44,102 bases of DNA from Leptolyngbya sp. Heron Island J (GCF_000482245.1 NZ_AWNH01000073.1:1-44102), one strand, 5' to 3'. Positions 25,887 through 36,000 are shown, counted from the first letter of the stretch. Notes: a model not told the origin generated them from the letters alone. Numbers and translations are program-made.

Positions 25887-27353
25887 GTGGAACATGCACT
25901 TTGGGGATGCCTTTCTGTGTTTAACTCCTACGATCCGGGTGATTTCTATGATGAGCTGTTTATCAGTCGTGGGGTTCCTCGTCCAGAAGCAGAGCTACTG
26001 GTCAAGCGGATTAGTAATCTTTCCATTAATGACCTGATGCTGCGTCAGCAAACGGCTCAGAATATGTTGTTTAAGCTGGGAGTCACGTTTAACGTCTACA
26101 GCGACAATCAGGGAACAGAACGGATTTTTCCGTTTGATGTTGTCCCACGGGTGGTGCCTAGCCATGAATGGCAGTGGTTAGAGCGGGGGTTAAAGCAAAG
26201 AATTCAAGCGCTAAACTGTTTTTTAGATGATATCTATAATGATCAAAACATTCTCGAAGACGGTCTGATTCCCCGCGAGGTAATTGAATCGGCTCCCGGC
26301 TTTTTGCCACCTTGTATCGGTTTAAAGCCTCCTAAAGGGATTTGGTGTCATATCACTGGTACGGATTTAGTTCGCGATCGCAACGGCAACTGGTACGTTT
26401 TAGAAGACAATCTTCGCTGTCCTTCGGGAGTCTCCTACGTCTTAGAAAACAGACGGGTGATGAAAGGTGCATTTCCGGCCTTGTTTGAGGCCCTCAACAT
26501 TAATCCAGTGGATGCCTATCCCAGTGAGCTGCTGGCTTCGCTGATCCACTTAGCCCCCGACGGTGTCCCCGATCCTCAGGTAGTATTACTCTCCCCCGGC
26601 ATCTACAATTCCGCCTATTTTGAACATTCCTTTTTAGCCCAGCAGATGGGCATTGAGCTGGTGGAAGGTCGCGACCTGGTGATAGCTGACGGTTATTTGC
26701 AAATGCAGACCACCAAGGGACTCCAGCGGGTAGATGTGATTTATCGTCGGATTGATGATGACTTTCTCGATCCGCAGACTTTTAGACCCGATTCACTACT
26801 GGGGGTGCCAGGGCTGATGGAGGTATATCGCCAGGGGCGAGTTGCGATCGCCAATGCTCCCGGTACTGGTGTTGCTGATGACAAGATGATCTATAGCTAT
26901 GTCCCTGACATGGTGCGCTACTACCTCAACGAAGAGCAGATCATTCCCAACGTCCCTACCTATCTGTGCGAAAATTCACAGCAGCAGGACTATGTGCTGC
27001 ATCACCTGGATCAGCTAGTCGTCAAAGCCACCAATGCCTCCGGCGGCTACGGTATGTTAGTAGGCCCCCACGCTAGCGACCCAGAACGCCATGCCTTTGC
27101 CGATCAGATTAAAGCCAATCCTAGGGGGTATATTGCCCAGCCCACCCTCTGTCTCTCACGGGTGCCGGCTTTAGTTAACAGTAAATTTCAAGGCTGTCAT
27201 GTGGACCTGCGCCCCTTTATCTTGAACGGTGAAGATATTTATGTGAATCCGGGGGGGCTAACGCGAGTTGCGTTGAAAAAGGGCTCCCTGGTTGTGAATT
27301 CGTCCCAGGGTGGTGGTAGTAAAGATACCTGGGTGGTGGCATCGACCAATTGA
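25887..27353 (+). CDS. Circularly permuted ATP-grasp protein
   Basis: 488-aa member of the circularly permuted ATP-grasp type 2 family. Marker segments are SYDPGDFYDELF, RIFPFDVVPRVV, WYVLEDNLRCPSGVSYVLEN, ANAPGTGVADDK and VKATNASGGYGMLVGP. The family is predicted to form amide bonds in a peptide-type product and is usually encoded with alpha-E and transglutaminase genes, as here. The start is uncertain: GTG at 25887, or GTG at 25917 just before FNSYDP with GGGGA upstream. No ATG start fits. Confidence 0.88.
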   Translation: MEHALWGCLSVFNSYDPGDFYDELFISRGVPRPEAELLVKRISNLSINDLMLRQQTAQNMLFKLGVTFNVYSDNQGTERIFPFDVVPRVVPSHEWQWLERGLKQRIQALNCFLDDIYNDQNILEDGLIPREVIESAPGFLPPCIGLKPPKGIWCHITGTDLVRDRNGNWYVLEDNLRCPSGVSYVLENRRVMKGAFPALFEALNINPVDAYPSELLASLIHLAPDGVPDPQVVLLSPGIYNSAYFEHSFLAQQMGIELVEGRDLVIADGYLQMQTTKGLQRVDVIYRRIDDDFLDPQTFRPDSLLGVPGLMEVYRQGRVAIANAPGTGVADDKMIYSYVPDMVRYYLNEEQIIPNVPTYLCENSQQQDYVLHHLDQLVVKATNASGGYGMLVGPHASDPERHAFADQIKANPRGYIAQPTLCLSRVPALVNSKFQGCHVDLRPFILNGEDIYVNPGGLTRVALKKGSLVVNSSQGGGSKDTWVVASTN

Positions 27354-27406
27354 TAACTATCTAGATTTTCTGCAATCTTTTTTTCTGTTTTCTTTTGTGT
27401 ATTTTC

Positions 27407-27485
27407 TGGGTTCGGTGGGCGTTGCCCACCCTACTCCATTCCTGCTCCACTGGGTTTGGTGGGCGTTGCCCACTCTACTCCTTCC
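27407..27485. repeat. Two copies of a palindromic spacer repeat
   Basis: TGGGTTCGGTGGGCGTTGCC and TGGGTTTGGTGGGCGTTGCC begin 44 bp apart (27407 and 27451), each continuing into CAC-CTACTCC. Each contains the hairpin GTGGGCGTTGCCCAC. It sits between the ATP-grasp and alpha-E genes. Short repeats of this type are scattered in cyanobacterial genomes. Confidence 0.7.
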
Positions 27486-27503
27486 CAACTACCTAAACCA
27501 ACT

Positions 27504-28454
27504 ATGCTTAGCCGTGTTGCCGATTCTATCTACTGGATTAACCGCTATGTTGAACGGGCGGAAAATGTCTCTCGTTTTGTTGATGTTAATCTCAATTTGT
27601 TGCTCGATACTCCCATGGGTACGATGCAACAGTGGGAGCCGCTGGTGGTTACTACGGGGGATCAGGATATCTTTAAGGAGCGCTATGGAGAGGCTACTGC
27701 CGAGAATGTGCTGAAATTTCTCACTTTTGATTCTGAGTATCCCAACTCGATTCGTTCCTGTGTTAAAGCGGCGCGGGAAAATGCTCGGTCGGTGCGGGAG
27801 ATTATTTCATCGGAAATGTGGGAACAGCTGAATGAGTTTTACCTGATGGTGGAAGAGGCTGCCAGGTCTGAAGAAGTGGCTGAACTCTATGCATTTTATC
27901 CTGAGGTCAAAATTGCTAGCCATTTGTTTGCTGGGGTGATGGAGGCCACCATGTCCCATAATGAGGGGTGGCATTTTGGGCGCTTGGGTCGCTTTTTGGA
28001 ACGGGCCGACAAAACCGCTCGTATTTTGGATGTTAAGTACTTTATTTTGCTGCCCTCGGTGGCGGCAGTGGGGAGTCCTTTGGATAATCTGCAGTGGATT
28101 GCCTTGCTGCGTTCGGCCAGTGCCTATGAGATGTATCGCAAGTGTCAGCACTTGATTAACCCCAGTGGTGTGGTTGACTTTCTGGTGCTGCATCCTGAGT
28201 TTCCTCGGTCGATTCGTTGCTGCATTCTCCAGGCTGAGCAGTCTTTGAATAAAATTTCAGGCTCACCCATAGGTACCTGGCGGTTGAGTAGTGAGCGCCG
28301 GTTGGGCAAGCTGCGATCGCATCTCGAATACATCACCCTGGAAGAAATTTTTCAAATCGGTCTCCATGAATTTTTAGATAACCTCCAGGATGACCTCAAC
28401 AATGTCGGCAGTGCCATTACCGAAAACTTCTTTGGCCTATCGGTACCCGCTTAA
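27504..28454 (+). CDS. Alpha-E domain protein
   Basis: 316-aa protein of the alpha-E family (former DUF403), all-helical, with MLSRVADSIYWINRYVERAE at the start and FLERADKTARILDVKYF in the middle. Its partners are the ATP-grasp gene upstream and the transglutaminase downstream, an arrangement that recurs in many bacteria and is predicted to act in peptide tagging or modification. I chose the ATG at 27504, where family similarity starts; the longer frame reads through the palindromic repeats. Confidence 0.9.
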   Translation: MLSRVADSIYWINRYVERAENVSRFVDVNLNLLLDTPMGTMQQWEPLVVTTGDQDIFKERYGEATAENVLKFLTFDSEYPNSIRSCVKAARENARSVREIISSEMWEQLNEFYLMVEEAARSEEVAELYAFYPEVKIASHLFAGVMEATMSHNEGWHFGRLGRFLERADKTARILDVKYFILLPSVAAVGSPLDNLQWIALLRSASAYEMYRKCQHLINPSGVVDFLVLHPEFPRSIRCCILQAEQSLNKISGSPIGTWRLSSERRLGKLRSHLEYITLEEIFQIGLHEFLDNLQDDLNNVGSAITENFFGLSVPA

Positions 28455-28513
28455 TATGTTGGGGGCATAGAACCTGCCCGCTGCCCATTACCCACTGCCC
28501 ACTGCCTTTGCCC

Positions 28514-29374
28514 ATGGCCCGCTATCGCATTGTTCACCACACCCGATATCACTACGCTGAGCCCGTACAATTAGGCACCCACATCCTCCGGCTCCAGCCT
28601 CGGGTAGACGGCAGTCAGAATCTGCACTATTTCACCTGTGAAATTGCCCCCACCCCCAGCAAATCCATCGACTGGCTCGACTTAAACGGTAACGTCTGCC
28701 GCCAGCTCTGGTTTACCAACACTGATATCACCACGTTAAGCATTGCCACCCAAAGCGACGTCGAAACCCTGCGGTCTAATCCATTTGACTATTTTGCCCC
28801 AGACTGGGCGATCACAGCCCCCCTGGACTATCCCCAATCCCTACAGCGGCAGATTGCTCCCTATCTGACCGCTGCCTATGGCGATAGCCCCGCTGTGATT
28901 GACTGGGCGCACCAGCTACTGCACCAGGTAGACAACAATGTCAGTTTGTTTTTAACCCACCTGACCCAGGTCATTTACCAAACTTGCACCTACGAAACCC
29001 GACACCACGGTCCGCCCTGGCCCCCTGGGATTGTCCTGGCCAACCAACAAGGCACCTGTCGCGATTTTACCGTGCTCTTTATGGCGGCCTGTCGCGCCGT
29101 GGGTCTGGCCGCCAGATTTGTCAGCGGCTATCAGCGCGGCGATGCTGACCAGGAGGTTCATGATTTACACGCCTGGCCAGAGGTGTATGTGCCCGGTGGC
29201 GGCTGGCGGGGTTTTGACCCCACCCTGGGCCTGGCCGTTGCCGATGGCCATATTGCCCTGGCCGCCGCCGCCGACCCGACCCAGACTGCCGTAGTCACTG
29301 GTAAGTTGCAGACCGGCTATTTTAGCCAGAGTAGTCTAGACACCACTATCCAGCTCAAAGTGTTAGCGGAATAA
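28514..29374 (+). CDS. Transglutaminase-like protein, third gene of the ATP-grasp/alpha-E trio
   Basis: 286-aa protein. The N-terminal beta domain (MARYRIVHHTRYHYAEPVQL) is typical of the bacterial transglutaminase-like family. The papain-like triad is Cys in QGTCRDFTVLF, His in LHAWPEVYV and Asp in RGFDPTLG. Such proteins are more often peptidases than cross-linkers. ATG at 28514 follows a CCCACTGCC-type repeated spacer. Together with the two genes before it, it completes the known trio predicted to make and trim a peptide-like product. Confidence 0.9.
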   Translation: MARYRIVHHTRYHYAEPVQLGTHILRLQPRVDGSQNLHYFTCEIAPTPSKSIDWLDLNGNVCRQLWFTNTDITTLSIATQSDVETLRSNPFDYFAPDWAITAPLDYPQSLQRQIAPYLTAAYGDSPAVIDWAHQLLHQVDNNVSLFLTHLTQVIYQTCTYETRHHGPPWPPGIVLANQQGTCRDFTVLFMAACRAVGLAARFVSGYQRGDADQEVHDLHAWPEVYVPGGGWRGFDPTLGLAVADGHIALAAAADPTQTAVVTGKLQTGYFSQSSLDTTIQLKVLAE

Positions 29375-29408
29375 CCCTTGGCTGATGTGTAGAGTGCGTT
29401 GAGCAGAC

Positions 29409-31007
29409 CTATGCTTGAAACAACTGTTTCACCTGCCGCAGCCAATTAGCCAACAGTGCTGTCGGAGACCAGCTAGCCCCAGACTGGCTATCGGCTATCG
29501 GCATTTCTGTGGTGTTAGTCCCTGCCCTCAGCTCTGCCCCATCTACCAAAAATTCATCATTCACCCCCACCCTAAAGGAGAGCGGTTCTAGTAGCCCCTG
29601 TGGCGCTCCCGTATTAGGGTTCTCAAAATCATTCACATCCGCAATATTGATTAAGTCATTATTCTTAATCACAGCGCGGTAGCTGGCCGGATTACGCATC
29701 AGGGGCCGAGCAGTGCCATTCACCCGAATCAGGTTATCCCGAATCTCAATGGTGCTGAAATCTGTTTTTGGATTAAACCCAAACAACCCGTCTGTTCTAG
29801 GCGTTTTTGTGGGATTGGCAATGACTTCATTATTATAAAATGAAAAATTGTTATACACCCCCTCATGCCAGACCAAACCTCTGCCAGGATTCAGAATCAG
29901 ATTGTTATAAAACTTGGTAGGCCCTTGGGCCGGTTCAGTACCAAAATTTGAGATTAAGTTGCCATGGTCTCTGTCAGTATCAAAGACAAACACATTATGA
30001 TTCACCTCAGCTCCGTTACGGGCCCATTCCAGAGAGTAGGACTGAGTGAAATAGTTATGGTGAATATGAAAGCTCAACCCATCCTCAGGCGTATCACCCC
30101 CACCAAACTTGGGTATTGAAATCGCCCCATTCAGATAGTTGTGATCAATCTCCACAAAGTGATCGTTTTCAAACGGTAGCTCAATGGCAAAATTAGTCTT
30201 GATTGTGTTGTTATAGATGCGAGTATTTCTAAACTCTCTTCCCTTGATGCCATAGACATTGCCTTCATGCTCTGGGCTTTTTGAAATCCTGTTATTATAG
30301 ATTTCAGAATCCTTGAGATAGGTGGCAAAGATGGAACCCCCGGTAACACCGCTATCGCCATCGGCCTGTCCACCGGCATCCACAAAGATATTGTCGTGAA
30401 TCCTGGCATCCCTGACCTCAAACAGCCGCACAGCACTCCACAGAAAGTCATTAAACTCCAGGTTTTTCAACAACAGCCCCTGATTACGACCGCTAAAAAC
30501 AGCCCCATGAATAGCTGGGCCGGTTAAGGTCATGTTGCTCAAAGTAACCTGATTAGCGTTGGGCTCCAGGGTGAACAAATAGGCCTCTTGATTGACCGAG
30601 TCAAATACTGTTTCGCCGTCTGGCAAGCCCCTAGTGCCCACCTTAAACCCATTGCTATGTTGCAAAACCGTGCGCCCGGTCCCGGCCCCTTTAATCGTAA
30701 TGTTGGCCCGATCAACTGTCAGAGTCTCTGCTAGATCAAATACTCCCTCAGGGATATAGATGGTTACGTTCGTCGGTTGATTGGCGACCCAGTTCAGAAC
30801 TGCCTGGATAGTGTCCGCATCGTCTCGATTATCATTGGGAACAGCATCGTCTAGCCCTGGATAGGCAACAAAAACCGCCTGGGGAAGCTTCGTGATATCG
30901 ATGGTGGTGGGGACGTTATTAGCGACACGCTGGTTGTCGCGAGCAACAACAGTAGCAATGGGAGCAATCCCTGGGAAATCTACAACAGGTATATCAAAAA
31001 AGAACAT
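29409..31007 (-). CDS. Right-handed beta-helix protein (pectate-lyase-like)
   Basis: 532-aa protein. An N-terminal segment (DADTIQAVLNWVANQPTNVT, IYIPEGVFDL) is typical of pectate-lyase-superfamily solenoids, followed by many Asn-rich coils (KDSEIYNNRISKS, NTRIYNNTIKTN, FVEIDHNYLNG, FYNNLILNPG). These mark right-handed parallel beta-helix rungs with asparagine ladders. It starts MFFFDIPVVDFPG and lacks a classical signal peptide, so location is unclear. Substrate is not readable; a polysaccharide lyase or epimerase role is possible. It is the only leftward gene in this part. Confidence 0.85.
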   Translation of the reverse strand: MFFFDIPVVDFPGIAPIATVVARDNQRVANNVPTTIDITKLPQAVFVAYPGLDDAVPNDNRDDADTIQAVLNWVANQPTNVTIYIPEGVFDLAETLTVDRANITIKGAGTGRTVLQHSNGFKVGTRGLPDGETVFDSVNQEAYLFTLEPNANQVTLSNMTLTGPAIHGAVFSGRNQGLLLKNLEFNDFLWSAVRLFEVRDARIHDNIFVDAGGQADGDSGVTGGSIFATYLKDSEIYNNRISKSPEHEGNVYGIKGREFRNTRIYNNTIKTNFAIELPFENDHFVEIDHNYLNGAISIPKFGGGDTPEDGLSFHIHHNYFTQSYSLEWARNGAEVNHNVFVFDTDRDHGNLISNFGTEPAQGPTKFYNNLILNPGRGLVWHEGVYNNFSFYNNEVIANPTKTPRTDGLFGFNPKTDFSTIEIRDNLIRVNGTARPLMRNPASYRAVIKNNDLINIADVNDFENPNTGAPQGLLEPLSFRVGVNDEFLVDGAELRAGTNTTEMPIADSQSGASWSPTALLANWLRQVKQLFQA

Positions 31008-31140
31008 AGGCTAGTCCCTAGATAATCTTCAACAGGCTTACCGGCAACGTAATTTTGGCGCTGCTGATCCTCGGTGGTCTGGTCTGGGCTAATTGCACTG
31101 CTTTCAAACTGGTTTATCCTCGAAATCAGCCACGGCTAAT
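31008..31140 (+). pseudogene. Possible remnant of a membrane protein
   Basis: From about 31029 a + frame reads NRLTGNVILALLILGGLVWA followed by NCTAFKLVYP, a plausible membrane helix, but has no start with a ribosome binding site and soon enters repeat sequence. It may be the tail of a lost gene. I cannot name a family. Confidence 0.3.
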
Positions 31141-31149
31141 TTTTCCCGT

Positions 31150-31510
31150 AGGCATCAGAATTTACTTATGTCTAGCTTTTGGCCCATTCTGCGAGCAGCC
31201 GCTCAGGCGTCTACAGCCTAAATCCTTCGAAGGAGAAGGATTCTGAATCTGGCTCCCTCTCCCAGCGGGAGCTACGGTGTACACATAAGTCGGAAAATAG
31301 CTCTAGAGTTTGAGCCCTCATCCCCCACCCCCTTCTCCCGCGGGGAGAAGGGGAGCTAGTCTCAAAGTTCTTCTCCCTGGGGGAGAAGGATTTAGGATGA
31401 GGGCTAATGCAGAGCATGGAGCTGATTTCCAGTAGATCTCCTAGATGTGTGTACACAGTAGCCCAGCGGGAGAGGGCTGGGGTGAGGGCGATCCGAACAT
31501 ACATAAAGTC
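31150..31510. mobile_element. Decayed repeat-element copy 3, split by copy 2
   Basis: Outside copy 2 the flanks together resemble the inside of copy 1. CCCATTCTGCGAGCAG (near 31183) matches CCCACTCTGCGAGAAG, and the joined flanks CCCTCTCCC-AGC-GGGAGAGGG plus GGGGTGAGGG match CCCTCTCCC-TGC-GGGAGAGGG and its tail. The copy thus looks older, and copy 2 jumped into its central palindrome. The outer borders are approximate. Confidence 0.5.
31272..31461. mobile_element. MITE-like element, copy 2, with 11-bp target duplication
   Basis: A 190-bp element from CTACGGTGTACACATAAG to GTGTACACAGTAG. It is flanked by an exact 11-bp repeat CCCAGCGGGAG (31261-31271 and 31462-31472). Inside it aligns with copy 1 throughout, lacking about 23 bp near its left part. 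Both ends carry TGTACAC where copy 1 carries TGTATAC, so the two ends changed together. No coding capacity. Confidence 0.85.
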
Positions 31511-31511
31511 G

Positions 31512-31861
31512 AAACGGTTTGATCCTCATTCTGTAGTTAACTCTGTCGGGCTATTTAAGCAATCCGAGCAGCAGCAGGGTATATCAGCAGAGAATGATAC
31601 TTTCTCTGCTATTAGCGCAACTAAAAGGCGTTGCCAGATGGAGGAATCAGGCGTTTATACAATCCAAAATCATGTTTGCAGAGGTGTTTCACCTCTCGGG
31701 TAATGCCCCTGAACCTTGGTCTTTAATGGCTTAATCTCTTCCTGATGTCTGCTTTACACAACTAAAGACCCGTTTCACAGCCATTATAGTCATGAATCAA
31801 AAAGTTGTTGTGATTGAGGCACCACGGCTAGATCGGTTTTTAAATATTAGACTGGCTCACC
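31512..31861. other. Intergenic stretch with hairpins
   Basis: I see no gene here. AGCAGAGAA and TTCTCTGCT (31588-31612) form a 9-bp stem, and GAGGTGTTTCACCTC a second one near 31680. These may be control elements left from the transporter operon whose remnant follows. Confidence 0.35.
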
Positions 31862-32182
31862 GTGTGCTCTGAGGTGCCCTATGGACTGGCGATTGCCCCC
31901 CTTAATTATGACTTTATGCGTCAGGTGCTCCTGTCTAGTGTGCTAATTGGGATTCTGTGCCCGGTGCAGCTACTTGATTGTGCAGCAGATGGCGCTGTTG
32001 GGGGATGTGGTGGCCCATGCAGTTTTTGCTATTTTTTGTCAAATGCTAGAGGTTAAAAACCTATCCGTTAGCTATCGAGGCGTCTCAGCATTGGCAGCAG
32101 TTTCCCTGAGTTTGCTGCCGGGAGAACTGGTGGGCTTAATCGATCCCAATGGTGCGGGCAAAAGTACGACGTCGTCCCGGTA
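31862..32182 (+). pseudogene. Fused remnant of a metal ABC transporter (permease start plus ATPase start)
   Basis: One frame reads PLNYDFMRQVLLSSVLIGIL up to about 31968; after a frameshift the next frame reads SYLIVQQMALLGDVVAHAV, together the start of a Mn/Zn-type (ZnuB/MntB) permease. It then runs directly into MLEVKNLSVSYRGVSALAAV and PNGAGKSTT, the start of the partner ATPase, and stops after GKSTTSSR. Walker A has Asp where Gly is usual (LIDPNGAGKST). Most of both genes is deleted and their order is abnormal, so it is non-functional. Confidence 0.8.
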
Positions 32183-32231
32183 ATGAGGTCAAACGTTAGC
32201 TCTGGGGAGCGACTGGTATCCATACAAAGGC

Positions 32232-32927
32232 TTGATGGATGCTTTCAAACTGTCTGACCTTATTCAACAGCCAGACCCTTTACAATCCAGACATGCGCTG
32301 GAGGTCACCATGGCTGACGACTCAACCCCAATGGTCGCCTATTTACAGGCTACCGACATCATTGACTGGCCACATCCAGCCATTTTAGACCTGGCTCAGG
32401 AACTGGCTGCAGACCATAGCAACCCCACCGCCATTGCTCAAGCCTGTTTCGAATGGGTGCGCGATCGCATTCGCCACAGTGTTGACTATCAGCTCAACCC
32501 AGTCACCTGTCGCGCCTCTGAGGTCTTGCACTATCGCACAGGCTATTGCTATGCCAAAAGTCATTTGCTCGCTGCTCTACTGCGGGCCAACCAGATCCCA
32601 GCCGGGTTCTGCTATCAGCGGCTGAGTGTTGACGACCAGGGGGCTCCCTACTGTCTCCATGGATTGAACGCTGTTTATCTGCCAGATATTGGCTGGTACC
32701 GGGTTGATGCTAGAGGCAATCGTGAGGGAGTTGATGCCCAATTTACGCCGCCCTATGAGCGACTTGCTTTTGAGCTAACGCTGGTTGAGGAGAAAGATTT
32801 TCCTGGCGTTCTTCCAGAACCGTTAGAGATTGTTGTTGATGTTTTACAGCGTTGTAGTACGTGGGACGGCTGTCTGCAAAATTTACCGGATGTTTCTCCG
32901 GAGGCCGCTTTGAGGTTGGCGGGTTAA
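32232..32927 (+). CDS. Transglutaminase-like cysteine peptidase-fold protein
   Basis: 231-aa protein with a transglutaminase core: Cys in RTGYCYAKSHLLAALLRANQ, His in YCLHGLNAVYL and Asp in WYRVDARGN. It is a different branch from the trio member at 28514, without that protein's N-terminal beta domain. The exact start is unsure; MMDAF (32232) and MADDS (32310) are both possible. Substrate unknown. It is complete and follows a degraded transporter remnant. Confidence 0.82.
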   Translation: MMDAFKLSDLIQQPDPLQSRHALEVTMADDSTPMVAYLQATDIIDWPHPAILDLAQELAADHSNPTAIAQACFEWVRDRIRHSVDYQLNPVTCRASEVLHYRTGYCYAKSHLLAALLRANQIPAGFCYQRLSVDDQGAPYCLHGLNAVYLPDIGWYRVDARGNREGVDAQFTPPYERLAFELTLVEEKDFPGVLPEPLEIVVDVLQRCSTWDGCLQNLPDVSPEAALRLAG

Positions 32928-33092
32928 GCAGGTTGGCAGATTAAGAGGGAAATGGGCATATGTTTGTAAACTTTGACAACTTAATTGCAACGAATCCAAT
33001 TTCCCAACGAAATTCCTTGATAGGACGCTGTAGCTACCGGAGGAAGCTCCACCCATTTTGGAGCTGGCCCAGCTCAGGACTTAATAGCCACA

Positions 33093-36000
33093 ATGCGCAC
33101 TGCTACTACAACTCCGACTCAGCAGACCGCTGCCCAGCAAGGAGATCCAAAAGCGATCGCATCTATCCTACAAACCCGACTGCACGCCTATGCCATCACC
33201 CCCAAGGTGGGGCTGCGCCAGCAGGATAACTTGCTATACATCGCCTTAGAAGCTGCCCAGTCCACCGATCCCAAGATGGTGTTGCCACTGGTCAAAGCCA
33301 CCTTAATGTCCCTGGAACTATCCTGGCTCAACCTGGCCCAGGTCAGTGGTCGGCTAGCCGGGCAGGCCACCCCCCTATGGCAGCAAGAGCTGATACTACG
33401 TCCGGCGGTGAATCTACAACCCACCGTGCCCCCATTGGCTTCATTCATGGGGTCCCCAGTCCAGGTGGAGGTGGGTGGTGACTTTAGTGGACAGCTAATC
33501 GTTGGCAATAACAACAACCAAAACTTTTATAGCTATGCCTATAATGTCGAACATGGCGGTGTTCTCAACGTGGCCGCTCCACCCCAGATCAGTGCCCGTC
33601 CCACTCCCATTAATCTGAGACCCCAGCCCTTTAATAGCCTGTTAGATCGCCGAGACATTTTGCCCCAGCTCGTGCAGGCACTCCAGACAGCCCAGCCGAT
33701 TGAACTTTACGCCGCCGATGGATTTGGTAAGACCGCCCTGGTGCGGCACCTGATGTACGATGCCCAGGCCACCACCCGTTTTAGTGATGGTGTGGTGTAT
33801 ACCCCAGCCCATCGATTGTTGCCCGCCGATTTACTCCAGGCCCTCCACGATGCCTTTTATGAGAGTAATGTCCCCTACAAACCCAGCTATACCCAGGTGC
33901 AGCATGCGCTACAAAACAAACAGGCCTTAATTGTTTTAGACGACCTGGGCCTGGAGAAACCAGACCTGGACAGACTGGTGCCGGTGGTTCCCCATGGTAC
34001 CTTTGTGCTGACCTCAACTGAGCGCACCTATTGGGGTGAAGGGGTAGCCATCGATCTGCCCGGCTTACCCCTAGAGGACAGTTTTAAGCTGATTGAACGC
34101 GAACTCGGGCGAGCCCTGACCACAGCGGAAGAGACAGTGGTCCGTACCCTATGGCAAACCCTGAAAGGGCATCCCCTGCAGCTACGGCGCATAGCAGCCC
34201 ATGTCAAGCAGACTAAACAGCCTCTGACCGCGTTTATTGTGCCTAAAGCGGGAGCTCCCCACACTGGTTTCTCACCCATACCGGCTGAAACAGTCTTCTA
34301 TACGATTTTGGACAAATTGCCAACATCCCATCACCCGGTGCTGGCACTGTTGGGAGCCCTGGGAGGGCTAGCGCTTACCCCCGAACAGGCCTTAGCCATT
34401 GCTCAAGTAGCTAATGCCGAGACTATCCTCAGCGAACTCCATGGCCTGCATCTAGTCAGCATGGGAGCAAATGGCTATCACCTCTGTCCTGATCTAGTAG
34501 GTGTCTGTCAGCAAACCTGGCCGATTGAAACCTGGTTGACCAGCGCAGTTGAGTACTTTACCTCAGGTCAGGCTGCCGTTGGCGAGTCCACTGATGTGCT
34601 CCATTATCTGGCCGATTGGTCAGCCCAGAGCGGTCACTGGTATGACTGTTTAGAATTAAGCCGGAGCTTAGACGGTGTCCTATCATTACAAGGCCGCTGG
34701 GGACAGTGGCAACAGGTCTTAGAACAAAGTTTGCAGGCCGCTCAACAGACCGGCAACCAGGCAGCCGAGGCCTGGTCTTTACATCAGCTGGGCACCCAGG
34801 CCCTGGCCGAGGGCAATACGGCCCAGGCAGAAACGGCCCTAACCCAGGCCCTACAGCTGCGCAAAGCCTTAGGTGATCAGGCCGGGGCCGCGATTACTCG
34901 CCATAACCTGAGTCTACTGGTGCCGCCTTTGGTCGCCCCCGAAGCCAGCTCGACCGCAGGTGGTGCAGGTGCCATGACGGGCCTCTCAACTAAAACAGTC
35001 TTGTTGGCCGCCGCTGGCGGAGTGGCTGCCCTGGTCACAACTGCAGTATTGCTTTGGCCGTTAGACACATCCAGTCCGTCAGCCAGCTTTACCCTCAGTG
35101 CCGAGGCGATGGAGTTTGGTGAACGACAGCTCAATACTGCTAGCGATCCTCAAGCGCTGACCCTGAGTAATACCGGCAATAGTCTGGTGTCAATTGACCG
35201 CATGGTACTCAGGGGAAATCGTGATTTTCGGGTTGATGAGGACAGCTGCACCCCCACCCTGATGCTGGCACCTGGTGAAACCTGTGAAATTACAGTTATT
35301 TTTACCCCCAATAGTTTGGGCGCTCGTGCCGCCACCATGGAGCTGCAGCTGGACGGCAAAACCCAGGTAATTCCCCTCACCGGAGCCGGTACCGCCGTAT
35401 CTGTTCCCGGCATCAGCATTGTGCCGGCTAGCGTCACCTTTAATGAAGTGCAGCTGGAAGATATTGCTCGGAATACAGTCACCATTAATAATGACGGCAC
35501 CGCCCCGTTAACGATTCAGGCGTTGGCGATTACCGGTGAGCAGGCATCAGATTTTGCCATTGCCAACACCTGTGCCGAAACCACCCTGGCCCCAGACACC
35601 AGCTGCACCGTAGAACTCACCTTTAGCCCCAGCGCAACCGGAGAACGTCGGGCCACCCTAACCATTGAGAACAACGCTAGCGCTGTTGCGGTAGCGTTGA
35701 ACGGCATCGGCACCCGCCGACCAACACCTCCCAAAGCAGAGGACGACAGCATCACTACCCAAGCAGATACGCCTGTCACCATCGATGTGTTGAGTAACGA
35801 CGACCCGGTTGACGGCGAGTTGACCATTGTTAACGTGACGGCTCCCCAGGCCGGTCAGGTTGTCGTCAATGCCGACAATACCCTCACCTATCGCCCCGAT
35901 GGTGAAGCCAACCTCGACCGCTTTACCTATCAGGTACGTAATGGCCAAAATAGAACCGCCCAGGCCACCGTCACCGTCACAATCGAACCCGTCAAGCCGG

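Noticed and set aside
31211-31703. Overlapping frames of about 98 aa in both directions
   Set aside because: They translate repeat-element sequence and change frame content between copies.
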